In this document: piece by piece, positions 22,270 through 34,800 of the stretch
Layout of the letters: every line of letters begins with the position of its first letter
Position numbering within the stretch: position 1 is the first letter of the stretch
DNA from: Aspidiotus rigidus
Taxonomy: Eukaryota; Arthropoda; Insecta; Hemiptera; Diaspididae
Assembly (NCBI GenBank): GCA_035079385.1
Contig: JAVHKY010000052.1
Span: forward strand, 5,518,001 to 5,582,000
DNA length: 64,000 bases
Direction: 5' to 3'
Position numbers and translations under genes: made by a program
The notes under the pieces: generated by a model
What the model saw: only the letters and a program-made list of their open reading frames with translations
The model's database searches: none
What the model was told of the DNA's origin: nothing

Positions 22270-22808
22270 GTGCTTATTATTTTGGTAACACTGTAAAATA
22301 TCGAAAAGGTCGAAATTCTCGACGTTACACGCTTCCACATCGAACTCTCAACGCTATCTTTCGAGATTTTCGACACTCTTCATTCATTTCCTTAATATTT
22401 AAAAAAAAAATATTTTCGACCATTTTAGCCCGTTTGCATTTTTAGTAGGCAAAATAATTATTTTAGTGTCAATAGTGAGTGAAGGCCGTGAAGTGGCGTT
22501 GAGGTGAATGGTGATGTCGGTAAAAAATTTGATTCGACCTATCGATTGAATATTATGAAATAATGAACCTTTTACTCGAATTGTTGCGAATGTCTTCCAG
22601 TGTCAGGTTACTAACAGATTTGCGTATTCATATTCTTGACTTTCAATTCTATTTATCAACATTTCATGAAATAGTGTATGTCAAAAAAGAAGATGACCCT
22701 AGTTCATGAACTGGATATATTTTCAATTCAAACAATATTACAAGTCCTACCGTATGTACGCAGATCTGGCTCAATTTGTTCCTTAACATAGTTCATTTTT
22801 TTCTTCAG
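22270..22808. promoter_or_regulatory. POSH upstream region and 5' UTR intron
   Basis: The start codon at 22839 lies in an exon that opens after TTTTTTCTTCAG at 22808, so at least one untranslated exon should lie upstream. A candidate donor GAG/GTGAAT lies near 22502. No core promoter is evident; the mobile element ending at 22265 may be close to the transcription start. Confidence 0.3.
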
Positions 22809-22838
22809 GTTGGGTAGTTCCAAGCCATAAAATAAATC

Positions 22839-25800
22839 ATGGATGAATGGACATTGAACGATTTGTTAGAATGTTCGGTTTGCTTGGAACGACTGGATAC
22901 GTCAAGCAAGGTCTTACCGTGTCAACATACGTTCTGTAAGAAATGCTTGGAGGAAATCATTCACACACACAAAGAACTGCGATGTCCGGAGTGTCGAGTT
23001 TTAGTCGACATCGATATTGACGAATTGCCTCCGAATGTATTGTTGATGCGTATTTTAGAAGGGATAAAAAATGCTTCTAAAAAATCATCAAGTGTGACCG
23101 AAACTATGACAAATGTTGAACGCTTAGAACCATCTGTTGTAACTGCTTCCTCGTCGAGCTCTCGTATTCGAAGTGTTGGTATTCTTTCAATCAGATAACT
23201 CGCCAAATAAGTCTATGGATAAAAATTACATCCTTTTCTCTTTTTTTTACCTCCAGGGTACTCATTTTGTGCCAGATTTACGACAACCGTACGCAATCGC
23301 GAAGAGTGATTGTGTCTGTGAAGAACCTGGGTACGTGTTAATATTTTCATTCGCTTTCCAACTATTGGAACACTAAAATATATTCTTTGTTGTTCCCAGT
23401 GATCTTAGTTTTAAACGAGGAGATGTGATACTTCTTAGGCGGAAGGTAGAACATCACTGGTATCAGGGTGAATGTAATGGTGTGCTGGGAGTATTTCCTG
23501 CTTCTTACGTTAAAGTAAGAAAATGATTCCGTCGAAAAAACCCTCCAGTTTTTTACCCGACAGTAATTTTCCCCTACGTTTCTCGACAAATTTACAGCTT
23601 TTCCGGGAGAGAAGAGAGAATATATTTTCTGAATTATCTAACTGAACGGTGTTTAATTTTTCGTAGCAAATGTAATGTAAGGGTGTACTGCGATACATGG
23701 CGGTACACGCCACTTTGGATGTACATAGATGGCGATAGATTCGTGTACGTCAAGTCGCAGGAACAAGGAAGTCGGATATACTGGAATTGCCAGAAAGTAA
23801 GACTCGGGGGAATGTACTTCTCGAACAATGACATTCGAGGTTATAGGGCAACCACTTCGCGGTACTAGTATCCACCGAAGAAGGATACTGTGCAAATAGA
23901 GCTCTATGAATTTGTACGAGCTCAAGTTCTTGTACAGGACCTCAAGAAAGACACTAAGGCACATCAGCGCTACCGTCTTCGCTTGTCGCATATGCTCTAA
24001 ACTAGATGAGTTCCGACTATTTTTCCAAAGCGACTATTCAATCCGGTGCACGCCGACTTCGTTATTTTCTATAAACGTTGACTCTTCAATCATTCTGTCG
24101 TTTATTTGCTCAAGCTGCTTCTTTCGTTCTATTTTTTCAGATGAAACTTTATATTTTCTGCATTAAAATTTGCGAAGGATTCGACCTACAAGAAAGTTAC
24201 TATTTTTGTCATAGTTTGAATGTTTTGTTGAGGATTCGCTCATGAAACGACCGAAAAATTGGAAGATTTTTCAAAATAGAGTCGTTATTCATAAGTGATT
24301 TCTGGATGAAAAAACCTCATAATATTGAAATTTGAATATCTAATATTCTAAAAACGATACCCTTTTCCGCCTACTTCATACTTAATTTGTACCCGATACA
24401 ATTTTGCTAAAAAAATTGCTAAAACCGAATATTACGAGTTTCGTATCATTAACTAAATCACTGACATTACTGTAGAAAAAGTTTATGAAATTACAACACC
24501 TGTGTACGTGCAAATGAAATTGAAGAATTGTATTTTCATGGAAAAAAGATTTGAAGCTAAAAAGTAAAAACAAAGTTTTAACATGAATTGAAGATTTATC
24601 GACGATAAGTAAGGTATTGTTATAAGCAGAACGTCAAAATTGAATTCTGGAATTAGTGAATAACCTGACCAAAGTTGTCAATTCTACCGGAGGCTGCAAA
24701 AAAGCTATACATTCATAAAATGACGAATTATGGAAACTGCGTCACGGTTGGTTGACCTTCAAGAATATTCGAATTTCAGAGCCTTGACGGATGAAGTACC
24801 GCGTGGACTTCCAAAATTGAAAAACAAATTCTTCTCTACCAGAAAAAGTTCTCAAAAACGCCAATCTCGAAAGAAATATTTTTAGATGTCACAAACATAT
24901 AAATTTTTCTCTACTGAAAATAGTTTTCGGTCGTTTTAGGAGCGAATCCTCAACAAAAGTTTCAAACTACGACGAAAATAGTAACTTTCTTGTAGATTGA
25001 ATCCTTTGCAGATTTAGATACAGAGAAAATGAAGTTCTATCTAGTCTAGAAAAATAGGGGAGCGAAGGAAGCAATTTGAGCAAGTGAACGACAGCCGACT
25101 CTAATAACGTTTGTGTTTTGTGAATTCTGTGAATGAACGACAGAATGACCCAAAAGTTGACGTTCATTGACGTTCATTGAAAAAAACGGAGTACGCGTGT
25201 ACCGGATTGAGTCGCGTTGGATGAACAGTCGGAACTACTCAGATGTCGAAAAAGGGTTTTTCAATTGTACAAATCTACTTTATTAGCTGCTTTTACAAGA
25301 GTACTTTCGGGTGTTATCCCATCATCAGTTGTGTCGCAACTGGAGAACAAGGCCTTAACCATGAGTTTTTATAGTATAACACTATGATCTTATTGGCTAT
25401 AACAATGCTGTGTTGTGATTGGTTCACTTCTTCGAAACTTATTCTTACAATAATGTGACATTGTGTTCTTATTAGCTAAAACATACTGCTTCGTGATTGA
25501 TTCAGCCTATTGTCCTAAATGCTGCGTTTCTATTGGCTACCTGGATTCCTGCCGTCTCATTGGTTGGTTCCGTTCTTCTCTCGTCCAATCACCAGGCCGA
25601 ATAATTTTTTGCTGTCAAATGTGATTACATTGTTCAAGAGGCAGGCTTTCTTCTCTTGGCTTTTGCAATCTCCATTTGTTCCCAGAGTTTTCTTCTCTTT
25701 GTGCGATTCTCTACTTGTATGACTTCAAATATTCCCTCTCCATCGTGGTTTTCCTCGTTACAGTGTTTCCCAAACAGTGACTTGCCACCTTCTTTCTCCC

Positions 25801-28800
25801 TCGACGTTTTGTGCTCCTTTCTCCTGATCTCAAACTTTCTCCCAGTCTCACCGATATAGATCCCCTCGCACTGTTCACAACTGAGCTTGTACACTCCGCT
25901 CAAGCTTTCCTTGTCCTTTTGTTCCGTCTGGTCATTGCTGATTCTCTTCACCATGGGATACCCACATTCACATCTTAGCCCTTGAACGCCTTTATCACCT
26001 TGTTTGTGTACTGTCCTATATATGGTATCGATCCGGAGTACTTTCTCACTATGCTATCATGGATTCCTTTCTTTGTTTCCATTTTCCCAAAGACTCCCTC
26101 CACCACACGTCGTTGAAAGAAAGCATAAGGTAGACAATATATCGGAAGAAGTTATCGTCAAACCCTACATCTCTGGCGGATCTAGAGAATTTTCCCGGTG
26201 TATGTATAAAAGCTTTCGAAATTGATAAAAAAATTTGTCGGGTGTTGCGGTATTGGAGAGAAAATCGGTCGAAACAAAAACTGGCGGGTTATTCCAGCTG
26301 GGAATATTAAACAATATCACCTTTGATGTTAGTCAAATTTTCATTTGTATCAATAAGCATACTTTCTCTGTTGTTCCATAGGTGATTATTCCAATTCCTG
26401 ACAATACACCTCAATGCAAGGCATTGTTCGATTTTAGTAAATGTCACGAAGACGATGACGGATGCTTGCATTTCTCAAAAGTAACATTTTTTCTCAATAT
26501 TATAAATAATAATTTTATAAATACCTAGATGTATCAATCAAAGAACAATACTCAATTTTTCATCTTACCTATCATCTCAATCTTTTTTGTGTTTTTCTAT
26601 CAGGATGATGTGATCAATGTAGTACGGCGTGTTGATGAGAACTGGGCCGAAGGCAAATTGGATAATCGTATTGGTATTTTTCCTATTAGCTTTGTCGAGA
26701 TGAATTATCTTGCAAAAAATTTGATGAGAATTGTTTCAAAGTATGTCATGTTGTCTCTGTGATTTAGTTGCTCTTTTGAGACAAATTTATGTAATGAAAA
26801 CTTTTTTTCGATAGTCCTATTATTGGCGCTTCACGAGATGCCCCTCCAACGCCGACAAATTCTATTGCACGCGTTCTAAGTGAAGGATTCAATTTCGTCA
26901 GTCACCCACCCATACAGGTAAACTAGAATACTTCATATAGAATTAAAATTGCTAAGTCTACCGAGAAAATCCAAAACTACCGATTGAAGATATGTTTGTG
27001 AGTGACAAGATGACATGCATACTGAATAATGTGTAAAAAATCTGTAATCTAATGTGTAAATTTTCTGTAACCAATGTTGCTGAATTGCATCATATTTATT
27101 GTTAACCAATGTACGTTCGATCGCAGTTACTTGGTCAATATGGGAAACCTGTCAGTCGGTACACAGGTCTGGTTGACGAAGAAAAAACCCAACTAGAATT
27201 GATAGGACATGCACTTCAACCTTCTCTTGAGCTTCTTCCATTCGTCTGTACCTCATCTTCTAACAACAAAACCAATACAAAGATTATTGACGTTTGTGTA
27301 TCAAATGTTTCTCGATGCAATGACAATAGATGGGAGTAAAATGTGTGGAGTCCTCCAACGTACGAACCATAGTTGAGAAATAAGGTGAGAAAGCACGAAT
27401 GTAATAAAATTTTATTACAGAGTAGGTACAGGATAGAGAGAGTGCAATACGTGAACGCCGGTTTCGAACGGACGTTCGTGCTTTTTCACCTTATTTCGCA
27501 ATGTATGGGAGTATAATTATAACAACTGTGACTCCCAACTTTCTTTGAGAGTAGCCAGGGAACACGATAGTAAAACACAATGTTTACTTGAAACTTATTC
27601 TACAAAAAGGGGAGAGGGGGAGAAGAAACTTACAAGTATCATAAATAGAATAAAAATTCCAGAAAGATTTAGAAAAAAGTAAAACTTCTGAATATATGTA
27701 ATCAAATAAGAGTTACTCAATACGATAAAATGAAAAATATTTGCAACACTCCTAGAGAAGGGAAAAAAATAGAGATTAAAAAAATTAAAAATGAGAATAA
27801 TAATATTATTATTATAATAATTAATAATAATATTAAACTTCCGATAACAACAACAACAACAAGAACTAGTATGATAACAGTGATAGTAATGATAAAACGG
27901 AAGATAAAAATATAAATTGATACAAATAATATTTCATAATAAAAGATAAAAAAAAATTATATAAAAATCTGCTACAAGCTAACTACCTGGTTCTCTCATT
28001 GAACAAACAAGAGGAAGAAGAGCAAGACACACATGTGGTAATGGATGCAATGATCCGCGCAACAATGCGAGCTTGCGACCCTGCTATCCCCTGATACGGT
28101 CCACCAAAGAAGAGAGGGCCAGTGTATTGATGGACCAACAAAATTGACCAACTCCCAAGGAAAGTGTTACCAGTGCCGGATGTTTCAGCGTCGTACAGGC
28201 CGCAAATTAGTGTCTCCCCTTCATACCCCGTGTGTGATTCACCCTGTACATCACCCTTCTTTCGCCAAATTAATGAGCAAATTAGTACACTTTCCCTCTT
28301 CCCCCCATCTCGTATACTCTAAGGATGATTCAGAAATCGCGACCACACGTTCCCTTACACGTGCTTAAATGAACGGAAAAATGATTCAGAAATCTGCGAG
28401 TACAACCAAGACTGGGGAGGGGGGACGAACGAACGGAGCAAGTGAGCCCTTGGAGCTAAGTAGCTTAACGTACAGTATACTAGACTTACACTAGACCTAG
28501 AGTGAGCTCTGGGAGCTGATTAGCTTATCGTACAGTATGCTGGACCAAGATTGGGGCGAACGAGAGGAACAAGTATAAAAGTAACTGGCGAAGACGAACA
28601 TACATAAAGATAGACACGAAACATAATCTTCATTCATTTGCACTACCAGAAAATTTTTTCATCATTTTTTTTCCTCTCGTTCATCGACTAAACCCGTGTA
28701 TTGACCAACTAGGTGCGATCAAACTGCGGTCAACTAATCTTGAATAAAACTTTGATAACTGCTAAAAACTAAGAGTTACGGCGCTTTTCTCGCAAGCGTA

Positions 28801-31800
28801 TGGATCACAGATAATTGTATGCTATTTTATTTCTTCAAGCGTTTACTGTTGTCGTGAATAAGGCATTTTTAGAATTGATACCGACGAGAAAACAGTGCTA
28901 TGAACTTTGTCTGTCAAACTATTTGTTCACGCCTCTTGACTTGTAGGTAGAAAAGAATATGATTTTGAGCTCATGTTAAATCTTGTTCATGTGCACGACT
29001 CATTGAAATGTACTATAAGATATGATAAATTCTTACTTACGACAATTTTGCCATTGATGTCACCACGACTAAATATTGGAACTCGATCGAATTGCAAAAA
29101 TTTGAAGATCTTCAAAGTTTACAGAGCTGCACAATGCAGATAGGATCTTCAAGGTGGAAGTTGACATAAAATCTTTTAAAAAAGATAGCGATGGACTAGA
29201 AAATGATATACTTTTTGTTCTTATGAAATTAAATCCTTTCATAGTACGATTCGGAAATATTGTATAGTTATGTCGTTATCAAATCTAGAAGTGTCCTGCA
29301 AACTCACTTGAAAATCTTTAATTTATTCTTGATGATATTATAGAATGTTAGCAAAGGACCAAGCCTACTTTCTCCGTCATCTTCGTCATCTGTAACGTCC
29401 ACTGCCACTACTACTCCGACCTCTTCTAGCGAAAGCACTACTCCATTATCACCGTCCATTTCTCCGCCAGCTGGTTCGTTCTCACAACTCGCACCTGTCA
29501 AACGTCTTAATTTTTCTCATAGTGCTCAACCACCTGCGTATCACGCGCCCCCCGCTGTTCATAGGTGAGTTATTTTCGCTAGTCTTAAAGTTCCTCTGGC
29601 ATGCGTTACTCAATCCCGGAAAAACCCTTATTTCTTGCAGGAATTCGGTTGAAATTTTCAAAATAGAAGAAAGTAGTGTGGAGTCTGTCAACTTGGAAAA
29701 AAGCAACAATTATCAATCTGAGCCGGGATTTAAATATCAGAAAAGTTCACCGCGAGCTGCATTTCAGCAAGTAACGATGGAACCTCCTTTGCGATTGACT
29801 CGCCTTCGTGGAAAATTGCGTAGTGAACTGCCGGTGATGAAATCGAATCTCGAGCCACGATCTATGGATGTAACGGCAAACCAAGTGAGTCAGTATGGTT
29901 ACATTGTATGTTATTTGGCATTTTATGATAACATCAAATTTGGTTTGCAGTCTGACAGCAGTTTACTGTTCGAAAGACAAAGTAGTCTCCGAATTCCAAA
30001 GAGTGTACTAGTACATTCCAAGTTGATTGAACCGCCGCCATTACCTGCTATGTAAGTTTTTCCGACAAGTTGAGTGATACGTAATATTTAATTTTCACTG
30101 TGGTACGCAAGTGTACTCAGAAAGAAATATTTGATCACTCGATTAATTATTCTAACCTTTAGGTACATCGCAATTTATCCTTATAAGCCGCAAAAAACAG
30201 ATGAATTGGAGTTGAAAATTGGAAGTGTGTACACAGTGGTAGAACGATGCCAGGATGGATGGTTTAAAGGAACTTCGCATCCTAATCCAAAGTGTGGCGT
30301 TTTTCCTGGAAATTACGTCACACCAGTCAAGTGAGTTTTATGTTGGTATTGCGACTATGTTTCCCAGCTCGTCATAGTTTTCCCACTTCGGAAGTTATCC
30401 GTTCAAAAGGTACTTCCTAAGTATCTGCATGAAAAAAGTTAATTACAATTGTAAAAATATATTCATGTGCTAGGTCACTGCCAGTGTTACAAGCTCAACT
30501 GAGAGGCTTGGTACACAGTTTCAATGTTTCTCCCGGATACCAGACCCGAGTTTCTTCGCATGGAAGACAAATTCGTTCACCGACGAAGTCTAACTCAAGT
30601 TCTGTTCCTATTACAAGTATTACTTTTTCTTTATTCTCTTTTCTGACGTTATATCTGAGTAAATAGAAAGGAGTATGAAGTTTGATTTCTTATCTTAGAG
30701 ATAGCAGGCGACAGTGCTGGCACTCGACTGACTCGGCCGAAACTTCCAGCTCGATCTGCAAGTCCGGTCTCAGCATTGAATTCTCGCCAGAAAGTATCCT
30801 CGAAGACGTGGCAAGTGCCCACCAATGGAGTATCGGAAAAATCTGTTTTGTCGTCGACCTCTTCTCCAAGTAAATAGAATTTTCCTTTAGAATTGTTAAT
30901 TTTTTTGTTGAACTTCATCACGACTTCTGGATACGGAGGGGAAAACCTATCATACGATACGGATGAGGTAAAATTATCATGTGGCGGGTTACGCTAGTCT
31001 AGTTTACCTTTAGTTTTTGTATCTCTCTTGACGCACGTTTTTCATTTTTCATTTTTAGGGTCGGCCCGGGTGACCGTATTACACTCCCTTTTTTTAGGTT
31101 CGTGCTCGTTCTACGAGTCACAAACCAGTAGTAATCTTTTTTTTCCTCCTTCAGCCTTGCAATGTTGTTCTCCGACCTTTCAATATCGAGAATCCTTGTG
31201 ATGTCGATTAATAAGTCGATTGTTTTGGTACTCGTTTTAGAGAAGAATAGTGTTTGCCTTGGAAAGTGAATAAGTTGTTGAGCGTTTTTGTTTTTCTTTC
31301 ACGTTTTGCGATTTTGATTTCCGATATCAGTGTAATAATCATTCTATTGAGTTTGTTTGTATTTTGTATGTTCGTAGTAGTATGTTTTGTTTTTCGCAGT
31401 ATCATCTACGATTGCGATTTGCGTGTTCGTCCCTTCGTCATCTCGCATCTTTGTGCGTTCGGCCTATCGTTGTTGTAATGTTCACACAAACAAAACAATA
31501 AGTAGAAACGAGACAGTAAAAACGGTTTTCGCAAAAATCGGCGTATTAATAAATTTGATTGAATGTTCAAAATTGTAAATTTATTTTACTTTAATGAATA
31601 TGAAGTCAATCTTGTGCCCGGATGCATTGATTTAGCACGTATTTATTTATCGAGTCTTGCGAATCGTTATTTTAAGTTTGATATGATGGTTGTAAAATTG
31701 TGTTGAATAAATTGGCCCTAGCTGATGTTCCTAGGTGTTCATTAGTTTTCCGCTTTCGTTGTTCTATCATATTAGAGGCCGGATTTTTCGGCAAGAAAAC

Positions 31801-34800
31801 GTGTGAGTTTCGGTATTGAAATTCAAAATTCGGTATATAAAAAAAAGGAGGGGGAAATACGCGTTTTTCAGTTTCCAACTAAAATTACCTTGTTTTTCAC
31901 CAGAGTAATTAATTTTTGAAGAAAAAATTTATCAATTTTCAATGAAATTGCCTCACTTGATTACAAATTTTGTTGATTTTTTCCAATTTTCGGGAAAATG
32001 TGGGCCTAGAAAGTTCCCTCAGCTAGAGTGCGCGTAAAAGTGGAAGCGTGCGAAGTTTGGAAGAAATAAATTTCACAAGTTAATCTACAGACAAATTTTA
32101 TTATTTAATAGAATCACAAATTCGAAAACGAGAGGTCGTAGTTGAGTCTGACGTCTGGCGGAGTCCTTTGAATCATGGCGTACCTGACGGACAGAGGAAA
32201 AATACACTATCCGTCAGTCTCATAGAGAGTGAGGAAACGATTTGTAATAATATAACGAGCAAGACGAAGATTGAGGGAGAGAGTCGAACCAGAATAATTC
32301 GTAGATTATAAAGATCGAAGGAGTACTCACTTGATTCGCCGTCGAGATTAAATAAAACGTAACTTGAATATTATCTTCATTCGCCATTTCGCTTGGATTT
32401 TAATACTTTCGTTACGTTCAAAAATTGAAGCAAGTCGGAGAAAGTTTGTGCAGGAAGCGTCGAGAGAAATAAATTTAATCATTTCCATGACAGTTCATTG
32501 ACCCTTGGCCTTGACAATTCGACTACGAGTCGAAGTCGATAAAATCGTGTAATTTGCAAAATGCAAGATTTTCGACACCAATCAAAATTACTTAGCTTCA
32601 GGCACAAATTTATGAATTTTTTGACAAGGGAGAATTGGCTCAATTTTGGCCTAAAATTCGGTATTTTTCAAACAAAATCGACCTGGTTCCAGGCATAATT
32701 TGGTAATTTTTAACAAAATATTCTAGCATGAAATTTTTCAGTTCTACCAAGATTTATAGTGATTTCGGCATTTATTCCAGTTTCGACAATTTTTTTGGCA
32801 AAATAGCATTTTTTCCTGCGTCCTATTTATCATGATTCAAACTTCATTTTGATTCTCATTGATTTTACCCTTCAGGAGAAAAAGTGCCCAATGCCGAGAT
32901 ATCCGGTCTCTAATTCATGACCAATCATGATTCACGAGGAATAATTAGGGACATCGAATTTGTATATTCATTCTATTTAGAAAAAATTTGGTAATCATAT
33001 CATCTGTCAATTTAGAATCGCTGACCTGCAATCCCCGAAATTCAATTTATGCTGATCGCTATCCCGGTTCTCCTTGGAACGTGATCTAGATTTGAGAATT
33101 AATACATTATTGTTGGTCGTTTGTTTCTTTCATGAAAGATTTTGTACTCAAGTCGTAATTCAGATTCATTAACCGACCCTCCTACCACCTTGGGTAACGG
33201 GGTGCTTTTCTTGACACACTTTTCATCTTGTACCAAATACTATAGGGCTTTTCCTATATTCCAAATTGCATACGTATTCTCCTACGTGTGATAGAGTTGG
33301 TAGTGGTAGTATTTCTGACATTCCTCTTACGAGTGTTGCTGGATTGCATACTCATTCTCATTCTGGAGAAGTTTGCCGTAAGAGCAATGTTAGAAACACT
33401 ACAAACTCGATAACACGTAGGAGAATACGTATACAATTTGGAATACTGGAAAAGCCCTATTGGTCTTTCTTATGGCAGGAAAAAGTACTTCTTGAGCAAT
33501 CGAGGCGACGAGGTGCAGTTTTTGCGAATGAAATAAGTTTCTAATAGCCTTGTGATCGAGATGAGGTGATTGAAATTTTATGTGTATTTGGTGGTAGTTT
33601 TTCTTCCATCTTTAACGATAGAACATGTCAAATTAAATTCGAGGTTGCAGTACTCCTATCGTGAAATATTCATTTTGAATTTCCTATCTAATTTATTTTG
33701 AACGAGGGAAGATTTTAATCGATATTTTAATTATCTCGATTGTATATCCTTTTATTTGTATCGGAGTTGAATGGTTTGAAATTCAAAGATGCATTATCGG
33801 ACTGTTGTTGCTCAGTATCTGTCTAAGAAGTTACCTACGTATTGATATTGATTTCAATCAGAATAACAGTAATAGACTAGTTAAATGCCAGGTTTTGGGG
33901 CTAACTGGTTTGTGGATTGGTAGTAGATAGTGTGGTTTGAACGATCCAAATTCTGGATCATGGATAAAGTGCAAATTCTCATAAAAGAAGAGTAGCTATT
34001 ATTTGAATCAATATTTCGCGATGTATTCCAAGATGTACAGCAACATAACAATCTTAGAATAATGATTCAATGACAATCGCTAGATATATCGTATGAAAAG
34101 TGAAGACACGGAAATGAAAATAAATGAGAATAGGTAGGCTGATTGAATGTTCGGATCTTTTTCTCTGGTGTTATCGTCATCTCGCATACTTGTTACAAAT
34201 AGTTGAAAAAATTATTGGGTGAATAAGAAAAAAATACATCCACGAAGGAAAAAACGATACCTATGGTAACAGTTTAGGTGAATAATCATCGATATTACAT
34301 TATTCGAACTTGCAGTGTAAATCTAATTTTTAATTCGGGTATGTACGTCTGAGTTATAAGCCAAAATGAGGTTGTGCACCGCAAAACTAGCTGAGATTAT
34401 TACCTACTCATTTTGTTTGTGAACACTGGATCGCACCAAAAGATAGATAGAGAAATGAGATTTGATTCATGATAATAGTTACTTCTTGAGCAATCGAGGT
34501 GCAGTGTCTCTGAACGAAATAAATTTTTAATAGTGATGTGATCGAGATGAGAAGGTATATGATAGAAGGGACTCTGTGAATTACTGAGACATTACAGTCA
34601 TGTGGTCATAATAACAAGGACCATTACGATCCGGCTGGTCTACTCTATTGCTTTCTCTAGTTCAATTTCCATCGTCCTTTAGTACATGTTGCAGGGTAAC
34701 CACAAGTGTTAGAGTCTCTCTACCGATGAACAATGGTGTGACGAGTTAACCCAACAATACCGTAAACCTAAATAATCTAATTTTTGGCCTATATTTTTAT

